From Flavobacteriales bacterium (GTDB taxonomy: Bacteria; Bacteroidota; Bacteroidia; Flavobacteriales_D; Crocinitomicaceae), in NCBI GenBank assembly GCA_947447525.1, contig CANFJL010000003.1:124001-188000 (forward strand): a stretch of DNA of 64,000 bases, given 5' to 3'. Shown here piece by piece: positions 8,570 to 17,435 of this stretch. The notes under the pieces are model-generated. The model saw only the letters and a program-made list of their open reading frames with translations. It searched no databases and was not told where the DNA came from. Made by a program: the position numbers and the translations under genes. Each line of letters starts with the position of its first letter. Positions within the stretch are counted from its first letter, which is position 1.

Positions 8570-9385
8570 TTATTTCAAAAATAATTCTGGGTGAGTAAAT
8601 TCACCCTCAACTGGATCATGTGCTACATACTTCTCAGATTTTCCTTCTGGATTTCCGATCAATAAATTTAATTGGTAAGACAATTCACCATGGGTAGTAA
8701 GTTGTGCGATTAATACTTTATTGCTTAGAGAATCAGCTCCTTGTACCCCTTTACCCATAGAAGCCCAAGCGCCATTGTTAATGCTGATTGTATTCGTATT
8801 GGTTACAGAACCCAATCCTTTTATAGTGCTGTCCATTTGATAAAATGTTGGGAATGTTTGGTTGTATTGTTCTTTTAATCCATCAACAACATTTAAAGAC
8901 AGACCCATTTTTTTGGAATTATTTTTAAGATATGGTCCTGTAGTTTTGAAAACATTTATAGTATCATCTTCTGACTTCAAAACCCCAATTTGATTTTCCC
9001 CTGCACCACCGGCAGACAACCATGAATCTAATCTAGTGGTGTTTCTTGTATAGGTGCGCAATGGAATCCTGTTGGGGTATTCTGCGCCATATTCTAAATG
9101 GTTGTAAAACAAATTAGTTGACTTAATATAGAGTTCATGGTTAGGAGCTCCAAAAGCCATTTGAAAGGTATAACCAGGTTTTAAATCAACATAAATGCGG
9201 TAAGTGGTTGAACCTGGGGCCAATTCGCCGCTCAGTTCTGGATGCGCATTATCTTCACTAGTGGAGATGTAGTATTTCTCAACAATAATCCCTTCTAAAC
9301 CATTTTGAGAAAACAAATGACATGCAGTTAAAGTAATTGCAATGGTTAGAAAAAGTAATTTAAATATTTGGGTCATTTGCATCAT
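8570..9385 (-). CDS. Secreted protein, 'EKYYIS' paralogue 3 without sorting domain
   Basis: 271 residues. The N-terminus is a signal peptide (MTQIFKLLFLTIAITLTACHLFSQ), and LTAC could also act as a lipobox. The domain opens LEGIIVEKYYISTSED and carries STTYRIYVDLKPGYTF, TRLDSWLSAGGAG, GVLKSEDD and VLIAQLTTHGELSYQLNLL, so it belongs to the same family as its two neighbours. The protein ends soon after EKYVAHDPVEGEFTHPELFLK, with no PNP-type sorting domain. It is either periplasmic, a lipoprotein via LTAC, or a shortened copy. It is the first gene of the operon. Two in-frame ATGs four codons apart are possible starts (9385 and 9376). Confidence 0.75.
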   Translation of the reverse strand: MMQMTQIFKLLFLTIAITLTACHLFSQNGLEGIIVEKYYISTSEDNAHPELSGELAPGSTTYRIYVDLKPGYTFQMAFGAPNHELYIKSTNLFYNHLEYGAEYPNRIPLRTYTRNTTRLDSWLSAGGAGENQIGVLKSEDDTINVFKTTGPYLKNNSKKMGLSLNVVDGLKEQYNQTFPTFYQMDSTIKGLGSVTNTNTISINNGAWASMGKGVQGADSLSNKVLIAQLTTHGELSYQLNLLIGNPEGKSEKYVAHDPVEGEFTHPELFLK

Positions 9386-9530
9386 TATAAAATCAATGCA
9401 ATTTTACCCCAAACAAATAAATACCTGATTAAGCCAATATTATTTAGATATAAAATAATTATTTACTTAAATTTAAGAGATCCATATTTTGAAAGGGGAA
9501 TATCGTAATAGGAACAACATAGGTTCAAAA

Positions 9531-9889
9531 GTCCTGAAAGGGTTTAATATTTAACTGCGTGATTCTCACTTATTCATAGGTCTTTGACTAAAAAATAGAT
9601 ATCGCGACCTTTCAGGGCTATTAACTGGGAGATTCTTACTTATACATTGGGCTTTACCCAATGATCAGATATCACGCCCTTTCAGGGCTTTTAACGGGGT
9701 GATTCTTACACATACATTGGGCTTCACCCAATGATTAGATATTACGCCCTTTCAGGGCTCTCGACTATAGATCACATGATTCGCTTTATATAAAGATCAT
9801 TCATAAAGCCCTGAAAGGGTTTCATCTAACAACGATGGGTGTAGCCCATCGAAAAGAACAAACCAACATTCAAAAAGCCCTGAAAGGGC
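9531..9889. repeat. REP-like hairpin array with 70-bp period and a flip of orientation
   Basis: This fills most of the gene-free stretch 9386-9963. The short palindrome GCCCTTTCAGGGC (or variants) occurs at 9606-9618, 9676-9688 and 9746-9758, spaced exactly 70 bp. Between them lies a second hairpin, TTGGGCTTCACCCAA or close variants. On the right the elements appear in the other orientation: GCCCTGAAAGGG forms at 9808-9820 and 9877-9889, with CGATGGGTGTAGCCCATCG between them. A diverged element starts at 9531. The array is therefore two inverted arms around about 9780. It sits between the divergent starts of the 9385 operon and smpB. It has no spacers of CRISPR type. Confidence 0.85.
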
Positions 9890-9951
9890 GTAAAAAATCC
9901 CCCCAGTAACTCAAAATAATATTAACCCAAGTTTTACAAAATAGAAATCCT

Positions 9952-9959
9952 TATCTTCG
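9952..9959 (+). promoter_or_regulatory. Putative -7 element of smpB (TATCTTCG)
   Basis: TATCTTCG differs by one base from the Bacteroidota -7 consensus TAnnTTTG and ends 4 bases before the smpB ATG. If used, transcription would begin at or within a few bases of the start codon. No convincing -33 TTG was seen. Confidence 0.4.
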
Positions 9960-9963
9960 CAGC

Positions 9964-10416
9964 ATGGCGATTGATCAATTGAATATTAAAAACAAAAGAG
10001 CCCGATTTGAGTATCATCTTGAAGAGGAGTTTTCTGCTGGAATTCAATTAAGTGGCACCGAAATCAAAAGTATAAGAGCAGGAAAGGCGAGTATTCTCGA
10101 AGCCTACTGTGTGGAAAGTGGGGGAGAGATCTGGATTAGAAATATGCACATTACTACCTATGAAAATGGTTCGATCTATAACCATAAACCTAGAGCGGAT
10201 AGAAAATTACTTTTGAATAAAAAGGAAATTCTAGGTATTATTAAATTTCTTAAAATTAAAGGAAATACTATTGTTCCTTTGAAGCTCTTTCTTTCTGAAA
10301 AAGGATGGGTAAAAGTAGATATTGCTTGCGCTGTAGGAAAGAAAATGCACGATAAACGCGAAGATCTTAGATTGAAAGATGATAAGCGCGATATGGATCG
10401 TGCAATGAAACGCTAA
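9964..10416 (+). CDS. smpB: SsrA-binding protein SmpB
   Basis: 150 residues, the normal length for SmpB. This is the tmRNA-binding partner in trans-translation, which rescues stalled ribosomes in the cytoplasm. Family landmarks are present in order: NKRARFEYHLEEEFSAGIQLSGTEIKSIR (residues about 10-38), the central NMHITTYENGSIYNHKPRADRKLLL, KGNTIVPLKLFLSEKGWVKVDI, and the C-terminal tail VGKKMHDKREDLRLKDD then DMDRAMKR, the tail that inserts into the ribosomal mRNA channel. The ATG at 9964 gives the usual start. It converges with the LolA-like gene, leaving only 12 bp between stops. The ssrA gene itself was not seen in the window. Confidence 0.97.
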   Translation: MAIDQLNIKNKRARFEYHLEEEFSAGIQLSGTEIKSIRAGKASILEAYCVESGGEIWIRNMHITTYENGSIYNHKPRADRKLLLNKKEILGIIKFLKIKGNTIVPLKLFLSEKGWVKVDIACAVGKKMHDKREDLRLKDDKRDMDRAMKR

Positions 10417-10428
10417 TTAAATGGTAGT

Positions 10429-11073
10429 TTAATCCTTAATTACAGGATAACCAGGATATTTCGCTTTACTAAACACAAACTTACTGTCGTCTATAGTTGG
10501 ATTCGCATCAAATTTGGAAAGCGAATAGGTCATAGTAGTTCCATCTTTCGACTTCATAACTGCTTTTTTCAATTCTAAACCTGCTTTGGATATATACAAG
10601 GTGATGGTATGAAATTCTGCTTTTGCAGGATTTTTAGGGTAAAGTTGAATCACATGTACAGATTCTCCATTCAATTTGTCCTCTTTTTCATATTTATTTT
10701 TGAAACCTGTTTCCCAAATCGTCATTAATTTCTTCGGGTTAATGCTTTCCTCATCATTATCATTTGCATCTGACTCATATACCGATTTATCTTCTTTAAC
10801 AATGGTCCAAGTTTTCATTCCGTTCGAAATGATGGTATTATCACCATAAGTAGCATAGAACTTATTTCCTTTCACCCAACCTTTACCCGTTTCACTTTCA
10901 TTGGTACCATTGGTTGAATTTTTAATGCTTGCACTAAATTCAATATAAAAGGATTTCATCCCCTTCATTTTCGCAGAAACTTTATCGAGAACTCCTTCTG
11001 CTTTAGCGTCTTGAGCATAAAGTGCGCTCCAAGATCCCGCAAATAATAATAAACTTAGTGTTAGAAATTTCAT
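10429..11073 (-). CDS. LolA-like outer-membrane lipoprotein carrier protein
   Basis: 214 residues, with a signal peptide (MKFLTLSLLLFAGSWSALYAQ). The mature part follows the LolA pattern: VLDKVSAKMKGMKSFYIEFSAS near the N-terminus, GKGWVKGNKFYATYGDN, NGMKTWTIVKEDKSVYES, then LYISKAGLELKKAVMKSKDG and KFVFSKAKYPG at the end. LolA-fold proteins carry lipoproteins across the periplasm to the outer membrane. Bacteroidota often have several diverged copies, so the exact client is uncertain. The gene stands alone between smpB (convergent) and wzm (divergent). Confidence 0.85.
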   Translation of the reverse strand: MKFLTLSLLLFAGSWSALYAQDAKAEGVLDKVSAKMKGMKSFYIEFSASIKNSTNGTNESETGKGWVKGNKFYATYGDNTIISNGMKTWTIVKEDKSVYESDANDNDEESINPKKLMTIWETGFKNKYEKEDKLNGESVHVIQLYPKNPAKAEFHTITLYISKAGLELKKAVMKSKDGTTMTYSLSKFDANPTIDDSKFVFSKAKYPGYPVIKD

Positions 11074-11159
11074 ATCTTAATATTTGAAGTTGCAAATATC
11101 ATAAATAATGCCATAAACAACAAATTAATAAAATGTGAAGCGATTTATTGGATACACCG

Positions 11160-11190
11160 TATCTCGGTCGCACGATGTTCTTTCGAGATA
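11160..11190. promoter_or_regulatory. Inverted repeat upstream of wzm
   Basis: TATCTCG (11160-11166) and CGAGATA (11184-11190) form a perfect 7-bp inverted repeat with a 17-base centre. It lies between the divergent LolA-like gene and wzm, about 30 bp before the wzm -7 element. It could be an operator or chance; nothing else supports it. Confidence 0.25.
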
Positions 11191-11218
11191 ATGACTTAGT
11201 AATCCTAAAAAATTAATC

Positions 11219-11226
11219 TACCTTTG
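11219..11226 (+). promoter_or_regulatory. wzm: Putative -7 promoter element of wzm (TACCTTTG)
   Basis: TACCTTTG is an exact match to TAnnTTTG. It overlaps a TTG at 11224 that would otherwise be read as the wzm start codon. This argues that the transcript begins after 11226 and that the real start is the ATG at 11248. Confidence 0.55.
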
Positions 11227-11247
11227 CCCAACAAAACAGAATTATTA

Positions 11248-12078
11248 ATGTCTGAACATCATAAAATAATTGACGCTTCTCACTCCAGTATTATTCCGGA
11301 CTTTAAAGAGTTGTATCGATATAAGGATCTTTTTATTACCCTAACTTGGCGTGATTTCAGGGTGCGTTATGCGCAGACTACCATTGGAATGTTATGGGCA
11401 CTCCTACAACCTGTGGTGACTTTACTTATTTTGTCGCTTGTTTTTGGAAAGTTTGTTGGCGTAAAAACTGAAGTTCCCTATTTGTTGTTCGCCATGACAG
11501 GCATGACCATTTGGACCTATTTTTCCTATGTGATGACCAATTCTGGTGCTTCCATAATTGCAAGTCAAGGAATGATCAAAAAAATCTATTTTCCTCGTTT
11601 AATTATTCCCTTGTCAAAAGCAGCCGTTGGATTAATTGATTTAGGTATTTCCCTCTTGATCATGATTTTCTTGATGATCTTTTACGGTATTGTTCCAAGT
11701 TCAAATGTTTGGCTCGCACCAGTGTTTCTATTATTTGGAATGCTTGCAGCCTTAGCGGTTGGAATTTGGTTGAGCGCTTTAACGGTGCGTTATCGAGATT
11801 TCCAGCATGTAGTTCCTTTTATGGTACAAATTGGCTTGTATATTACACCAATTGCTTATCCAGCAGACTTCGCTATGCAGCAATTACCGAAATGGGCGGC
11901 TACTTTATATTATCTAAATCCAATTGCTGGAGTCGTTCAGGGGTTCCGTTGGTCTATATTTGGTGGTGAAGCACCTGGTTCCTTAATGTATGTATCCTTT
12001 GCCATGATCATTGTACTTTTTGTCTCAGGTCTTTTTTACTTTAGAAAAGTGGAAGATGACATGGCGGATTATGTCTGA
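11248..12078 (+). CDS. wzm: ABC-2 type polysaccharide exporter permease (Wzm-like)
   Basis: 276 residues from the ATG at 11248, forming the membrane subunit of an ABC exporter for O-antigen-like glycans. Landmarks are LYRYKDLFITLTWRDFRVRYAQTTIG near the N-terminus, then WALLQPVVTLLILSLVFGKF and about six hydrophobic helices, with the family signature YLNPIAGVVQGFRWSIF near the C-terminus. A TTG start at 11224 is unlikely because it lies in the -7 promoter element. Its ATPase partner should be the Wzt gene at 16215, but the two are separated by a repeat and a large gene on the other strand. In most genomes wzm and wzt are adjacent. Confidence 0.92.
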   Translation: MSEHHKIIDASHSSIIPDFKELYRYKDLFITLTWRDFRVRYAQTTIGMLWALLQPVVTLLILSLVFGKFVGVKTEVPYLLFAMTGMTIWTYFSYVMTNSGASIIASQGMIKKIYFPRLIIPLSKAAVGLIDLGISLLIMIFLMIFYGIVPSSNVWLAPVFLLFGMLAALAVGIWLSALTVRYRDFQHVVPFMVQIGLYITPIAYPADFAMQQLPKWAATLYYLNPIAGVVQGFRWSIFGGEAPGSLMYVSFAMIIVLFVSGLFYFRKVEDDMADYV

Positions 12079-12098
12079 TTCTTCTACTTTTTACTTGA

Positions 12099-12561
12099 TA
12101 AAAAAGTAGAGAGATAAGGTTCTTTACTTTTTTTTAGCTCAAAAAAAAGTAACAAAAAAAGGAGCTGACTGAGCAATGCGCTTTACTTCGACGAGCATGC
12201 AATCTTCTCAACTCTGATTAGGTTCGAAGTATTTTTAATCCCCACCAAATTTGGATGCTAGCGATTGATCTTTCAGATAATCTTAGCATATACCAAATTC
12301 AATGGGTTTGAAAAACCTCCTATTGCAAGGTCTAAGAATAGAATGTTATTATTTACAAAAAATAAGGTTTTCCCCCTTTGGAGGGGGATGAAGGGGGAGG
12401 ATTTTTTGAGTTGGTGCATTTTTTTTAATCAAGAATAGCGCCTTGAAAGTCGGGCACCATGGATTTCGACTCCGCTCAATCCACTTATAAAGCTCATCGA
12501 GGGGTTTGTGCTGAGCTTGCCGAAGTAAGTCTAGATGTGCGGAAAAAAAGTAGAGAGAATC
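12099..12561 (-). repeat. Interspersed repeat, copy C (inverted, circularly permuted)
   Basis: This fills the gap between wzm and the next gene. Read on the minus strand it carries the landmarks of copies A and B (TGCCCGACTTTC, TGCACCAAC, AATAACATTCTATTC, TTAGACCTTGCAATAGGAGG, CATCCAAATTTGG, GTCAGCTCC), but starting at a different point of the unit. Both ends carry the same short word, AAAAAAGTAGAGAGA (about 12100 and 12544), as expected if one unit of a tandem array was cut out. A second repeat of about 30 bp (TCCCCCTTTGGAGGGGGA at 12371 onward), of the type at 28.4-28.6 kb, is embedded in it. The right end runs to the stop codon of the next gene. Confidence 0.8.
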
Positions 12562-15500
12562 ACTCTTTTACCCACTTCCTAATCTGCGAACCCGTTGCAT
12601 CACTCAATCGAAGCAAATAGCTCCCTGAGGAAAGTTGTTGGGTTGGGATGCTTATCGAGTGTACTCCTGCTGAAAGCAAAGCATTATCTGAATAAGAATA
12701 AATCATGCGTCCTTGCATATCATAAAGATTTAAGGAGATATTTTGTGCACTTGGAGCAAATAATTGGATTTCTAGAGCGGAATTTCCTGGGTTAGGGAAA
12801 ATAGGCAACAAGACAACGCCCTCTGTTTCTAAATTCTTGCAAATAGTATTATTCGTGAGTTGCTCATCTTCCATATTCAAGACATTAAATCCTTCTCCGT
12901 CAATGCAGAGGTAGGAAATCTCATCATCTTGGGTTCCAATATAGGCTGCAGGGTGACTCTGAAACACATAGATTGTGCTCTCACCCGGCGCTAATGCTCC
13001 TTGCCAAGTTTCCATTATAGGAAGTCCATTTAATAGTGAAGCCACTAAATTTGCTTGTGTAATCGCGATGCTTCCTTTGTTTTTTATTTCACAACCAATC
13101 GTCCAGTAGGAGGCAATGTCTTGACAAAATAGATTACTTAAAGCCAAGTCAAAATGTGGGGCGCCGATGGTATAACTTTGATCAAGGGTATCCAAACAAC
13201 CGAGGTCATTAGATACTTGTAAACTTACCGTCAAGGTATTGCCGATTTGTGATCCAGCATAACTGTGTGTTGCCTGTGCACCACTCGCAATATTTCCATC
13301 ACCAAAATCCCAAGAGTAATTGGTTGCTCCAATGCTACTGCTGCTAAACACACTGCTAATTCCGGCCACTAAATCGCTTGGAACTACCGTAAAATTTGCT
13401 TGTAAAGGTCCTGCGACATTTACTAAAATTAAAGTATCACTGATACATCCTTGATCACTCGTTGTCGATAGATTCAGGTATTGTATGCCTGTGGTTAAAA
13501 AAGGGTAAGTAGCGCTACTGCTAGTGTAGGGGTATTGTATATTTACGAGCCAATCTGTGCTGCTGATGCTTCCAACGGGAACAGTAGAAGTATTGTTGAA
13601 TTCCGTATAAGTGAACTGACACGCGGGACCAATCTCCCAAGCAAGTTGAGGATTTGGATGTATCGTGATATTTTGTTGCGTACTGTCTACACAACCATTA
13701 CTTGCCGTTTCGACCAATAGAATGGTATAATTTCCGTAACTGTCATAATGTTTTGCAATACTTGGATTAACAGCGATAGTTCCATCGCCATAAGCCCAGT
13801 AATGGGTAACCAAACTAAAGGTATCACCAATCGTGCTGTTGTTTTGGATCACTACATTATTCCCTTCACAAGCATTATTCACCAAGAAAGAAGCGACCGG
13901 TATTTCTTGAACATTTAAGGGTAGGGTAATGGCATGAATACAGCCATTGGTATCGCCAACTTCTAAGGCAACTTGGTAGATACCTGCATTCATAAAAGCA
14001 CAGGAAGGATTGGGCAGCGTGGAAGTATTGGCACTTCCGATAGCTGCTTGGCCAAAATTCCATGAATAATTCATCAGGGGAGCATCACCTGCTGTACTGG
14101 TATTTGTAAATTCAAATAGTTCTCCTGCACAATGGCCGATTACATTATATGCTGCCGTAGGTAAGGCATGTACTTGAAGTATTTCTGTATGATATGCTCC
14201 GCAGCCACCGGCAGATTCAGCATACAATTGAACCGAATAAACTCCAGGCGTGGTATAGGTATAATTTGGATTTTGAGTATTCACTGTAGTGCCATTTCCA
14301 AAATCCCATTGCCATGTGGAAACTGGATCGTTGGGTAGACCAACACTTGCATCATTAAATTGATTGGGCAAGCCAAAACATTGGTTTTGGAATGAAAAAT
14401 TAGCCAGTGGTGCTTGTCCGGTTACTGTAACATGTAGGGTGTCTTGCGCAACACAACCATTTATATTTACAGTTTCCACAAAGTAATTCCCTGTAGTATC
14501 AACAGCCCAGAACGGAGCTTGAGCGGTACTCGAATCACCATTCCAATAATAACTTATCGTTTCGGGTGCTCCCGTTTGTAAGTTGATTAAATTATCAGCA
14601 CACAAAGAAGTATCGGCACCGAGAGAGACATTTTGAGCATAAGTATCAACTATAAATGTTGCGGGGTTGCTATTTTTAATACATCCTAAAGCATCAGTAA
14701 CTTGCACCGAATAAGTTCCCGGACTTGAAATATTCAAAATGGGAGTAGTTGCGCCATCATTCCATAAATAAGTATATCCAGCGCCCATGTCGGCATTCCA
14801 TTGCACACTGCTGTTTAAGCAGATATTGGTATTCAAAGGAGGATTAATTACAGGATAATTAACCATTACAGTATCTCGAGACACATAACCAAACAAATCA
14901 GTTCCCTGAACCCAATAAGTTCCCGATTGATTAAGCGTCACACTCGAACTTGTAGCACCGGTAGACCACAGCAAGTTGGTAAAACCACTTGGTGCGGTGA
15001 GATTGATGGGGCAGAAGTTGTTGGGAGTTAAATCGGCACCTAAATTGATTGGGGGGGAATATTTGTAGTGGAGATAGTTTTGGATTTGATTAATTTCTAG
15101 ATTATTTACAGAGTTTATAAAAATAATTTCATGAATTTCACCATTTAAAAAAAATTGCTCGCCATTATCCGTTCCATTTGAATGAGCGCCAATAAGAAAG
15201 CGATAATTTGAATTTAAACTATATCCGTTTTGAATATTACTATTTCCTATAACACTTGTGTTAAATTGAATGTTATTTTTATTTAAAGTTCTATTATGCT
15301 TAACTGTAAACATAGATGCATTGTTAAAAGAAGAAGATGATGGAACTATAGCACTATTTCCAACAATATCGTGATATAAAAAATAAGTTTGACCAGATAA
15401 ATTAATTAAGCTAAATCTATTGGGACAATCGCACCAAACAGATTTTGAGAATAAAGTTTGATTGACTCCATTTAATTTTCCAATAACTAGCATAGTACGA

Positions 15501-16081
15501 CTTGCGCTTCCCAAATCTAAAATATCACCCCCATTTAAAAATTGTGAACCAGAAAAACCCACTGAAGGTTGATTATTTAAGGAGTTAGAAACCAAATTTG
15601 GTCTTTTTAATAAATTGGTTTGAGTTAAATTATATCCATTCGGACTCAAGTCTATCCAAGTTTGCACTTTTCCATTTCCATCCAAAGTGATTCCGGCATC
15701 CGCCTTTAACCACAAACTTAAATTGGCACTTTGGGAAGGGGAATAAATTGTCAATTGATTAACGCTGGAGCTTTGTATGCCAGATCCTGCGCTTGCATCA
15801 ACCCTCCAAAACCATGATCCAAAAGTTAAACTATTAGAAGTCCAGTTAGTAACCAATAAGGCAGGTGACTGAATAACTCCAGTTACAAAAGATGGGTCTT
15901 GAGAAAGAACAACAGTATAACTAACAGCACCATTTAATTCATTCCAATTAAAAGTTGGTGTCAAAGTGTATTCAAACGCATAATTTTTCGGTAGAATCCC
16001 TGACAAAGTCTGCGATTTTAGGTGATTACTAAAATCTAATGAAATTGAAATGAAACAAATTAATACAAGAATACTTTTCAT
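12560..16081 (-). CDS. Large PKD-domain secreted protein with T9SS type A sorting domain
   Basis: 1173 residues from the ATG at 16081; a GTG at 16093 would add four residues. A signal peptide (MKSILVLICFISISLDF) is followed by a fibronectin-like segment. Next is a LamG/jellyroll-like domain of about 210 residues (LWLKADAGITLDGNGKVQTW ... GEIHEIIFINS). After gliding-type 'LGADLTPNNFCP ... LLWSTGATSSSVTLNQSGTY' modules come about four PKD domains (e.g. WQWDFGNGTTVNTQNPNYTY, NYSWDFGDGNIASGAQATHS) and a CARDB-like segment. The type A sorting domain is at the end (LPIFPNPGNSALEIQL, LYDMQGRMIYSY, LSSGSYLLRLSD). The predicted role is a surface adhesin. It lies on the minus strand between wzm and wzt. 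Confidence 0.88.
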   Translation of the reverse strand: MKSILVLICFISISLDFSNHLKSQTLSGILPKNYAFEYTLTPTFNWNELNGAVSYTVVLSQDPSFVTGVIQSPALLVTNWTSNSLTFGSWFWRVDASAGSGIQSSSVNQLTIYSPSQSANLSLWLKADAGITLDGNGKVQTWIDLSPNGYNLTQTNLLKRPNLVSNSLNNQPSVGFSGSQFLNGGDILDLGSASRTMLVIGKLNGVNQTLFSKSVWCDCPNRFSLINLSGQTYFLYHDIVGNSAIVPSSSSFNNASMFTVKHNRTLNKNNIQFNTSVIGNSNIQNGYSLNSNYRFLIGAHSNGTDNGEQFFLNGEIHEIIFINSVNNLEINQIQNYLHYKYSPPINLGADLTPNNFCPINLTAPSGFTNLLWSTGATSSSVTLNQSGTYWVQGTDLFGYVSRDTVMVNYPVINPPLNTNICLNSSVQWNADMGAGYTYLWNDGATTPILNISSPGTYSVQVTDALGCIKNSNPATFIVDTYAQNVSLGADTSLCADNLINLQTGAPETISYYWNGDSSTAQAPFWAVDTTGNYFVETVNINGCVAQDTLHVTVTGQAPLANFSFQNQCFGLPNQFNDASVGLPNDPVSTWQWDFGNGTTVNTQNPNYTYTTPGVYSVQLYAESAGGCGAYHTEILQVHALPTAAYNVIGHCAGELFEFTNTSTAGDAPLMNYSWNFGQAAIGSANTSTLPNPSCAFMNAGIYQVALEVGDTNGCIHAITLPLNVQEIPVASFLVNNACEGNNVVIQNNSTIGDTFSLVTHYWAYGDGTIAVNPSIAKHYDSYGNYTILLVETASNGCVDSTQQNITIHPNPQLAWEIGPACQFTYTEFNNTSTVPVGSISSTDWLVNIQYPYTSSSATYPFLTTGIQYLNLSTTSDQGCISDTLILVNVAGPLQANFTVVPSDLVAGISSVFSSSSIGATNYSWDFGDGNIASGAQATHSYAGSQIGNTLTVSLQVSNDLGCLDTLDQSYTIGAPHFDLALSNLFCQDIASYWTIGCEIKNKGSIAITQANLVASLLNGLPIMETWQGALAPGESTIYVFQSHPAAYIGTQDDEISYLCIDGEGFNVLNMEDEQLTNNTICKNLETEGVVLLPIFPNPGNSALEIQLFAPSAQNISLNLYDMQGRMIYSYSDNALLSAGVHSISIPTQQLSSGSYLLRLSDATGSQIRKWVKE

Positions 16082-16214
16082 ATTTACATTCACTTAACAA
16101 ATGTAAAAATAACTAATTGAAAGAATAAAACATAGACCACGATAAATGTATTTAATAAGCATGATTTTACATTTATATTAATTAGCTTTGAAAATTGAAA
16201 AGAAATAATTTAAA

Positions 16215-17435
16215 GTGAATAAAGAAATTGCTATCAGAGTAACACACTTATCAAAGAAATATTCCATTGGCAAAAAAAAAGTCAATTCACTTAGAGGTGC
16301 ATTGGCTGCTAATTTTCAATCTAAAGATTCTAAAACGGATGAATTTTGGGCATTAAAAGATGTTTCTTTTGAAATAAAAAAAGGAGATGTTATTGGAATA
16401 ATAGGTAAAAATGGTGCGGGTAAAAGTACCCTTTTAAAAATATTATCTCAAATCACCAAACCTACTACCGGCCGCATTGAAATCAATGGGCGTGTGGCTT
16501 CCTTATTAGAGGTAGGGACTGGGTTTCACCCTGAATTAACAGGTCGTGAAAATATTTATTTGAATGGAACCATTCTTGGAATGTCTCGAAAGGAAGTGAG
16601 TTCCAAATTTGACGATATAGTTGATTTTTCTGGTGTAGAAAAATTTATCGATACCCCAGTGAAACATTATTCATCAGGGATGTATGTTCGTTTGGCATTT
16701 GCGGTAGCCGCGCATCTAGAACCTGAAATTCTGATTATAGATGAGGTTTTGGCAGTTGGTGATGCAGAGTTTCAGGAAAAGTGTTTGGGAAAAATGAAAC
16801 AAGTATCTGAGGAAGGACGAACTGTAATCTTTGTGAGCCACGACATTGGTGCAATTCAACGATTAACAAACAAAAGTATTTTATTTGTTAATGGGGAATT
16901 GATTTCTTTTGATGAAACTTCAGAAATTGTTAGTTTATATCGTAAGTCAAATTTTTCACATTCATATTCTTATTTGAATGAGAACATGAAAAATGGAATT
17001 TCAAAAGTTAATATAATTACATCTACGGGTTCATACATACACGAGTTTGGTAAAGAACTTAAAATTGAAATTGAAGCAAACTTTATAGAAAAATATAAAA
17101 ATGTAGCCTTAGCAATACAAATAATCAATGAGGAGGGAAAATCCATTATTAACCCTCTAATTACTGAAGAAAAACTTGATTGGATAGAAAACGGAGTGGG
17201 AAAAGTAATTTGTCAATTTAACTACCCCCGTTTATTTTTAGGTATTTATACTTTAAATATTCATTTGGGGGAAAAAAGTTCCAACGTTCATATTGATTCA
17301 ATTGAAAATATTTGCTCGTTCAAAGTTACCATGGACAATGTTTATTCTGACTATGGATGGTTTAAAAATTCAGCAACTTATTTAGAAACACATAGTTGGC
17401 AAACAATAAAAGAAATTTATGAAAGCACTTATTAA
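16215..17435 (+). CDS. wzt: ABC exporter ATPase with C-terminal glycan-binding domain (Wzt-like)
   Basis: 406 residues, using a GTG start. This is the ATPase of the Wzm/Wzt glycan exporter at the inner membrane. Walker A is [12 protein letters not shown] (residues 61-72). The signature loop is degenerate ([20 protein letters not shown]), as in other O-antigen exporters, and Walker B is [13 protein letters not shown]. The family hallmark [23 protein letters not shown] is present. Residues about 250-400 form a separate beta-rich domain of the Wzt-C type, which in known cases reads the modified non-reducing end of the glycan. It overlaps the methyltransferase gene by 17 bp, so the two are translationally coupled. 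A capping methyl group recognised by Wzt-C is therefore possible. Confidence 0.93.
   Translation: MNKEIAIRVTHLSKKYSIGKKKVNSLRGALAANFQSKDSKTDEFWALKDVSFEIKKGDVIGIIGKNGAGKSTLLKILSQITKPTTGRIEINGRVASLLEVGTGFHPELTGRENIYLNGTILGMSRKEVSSKFDDIVDFSGVEKFIDTPVKHYSSGMYVRLAFAVAAHLEPEILIIDEVLAVGDAEFQEKCLGKMKQVSEEGRTVIFVSHDIGAIQRLTNKSILFVNGELISFDETSEIVSLYRKSNFSHSYSYLNENMKNGISKVNIITSTGSYIHEFGKELKIEIEANFIEKYKNVALAIQIINEEGKSIINPLITEEKLDWIENGVGKVICQFNYPRLFLGIYTLNIHLGEKSSNVHIDSIENICSFKVTMDNVYSDYGWFKNSATYLETHSWQTIKEIYESTY

Noticed and set aside
9606..9889. CRISPR array
   Set aside because: The palindromes recur at 70 bp, but the segments between them are themselves repeated, so there are no unique spacers; the arms are also inverted relative to each other and no cas genes are near.
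10417..10428. Terminator between smpB and the LolA-like gene
   Set aside because: ATTAAA and TTTAAT could pair across TGGTAG, but the stem is only six A-T pairs and too weak to call.
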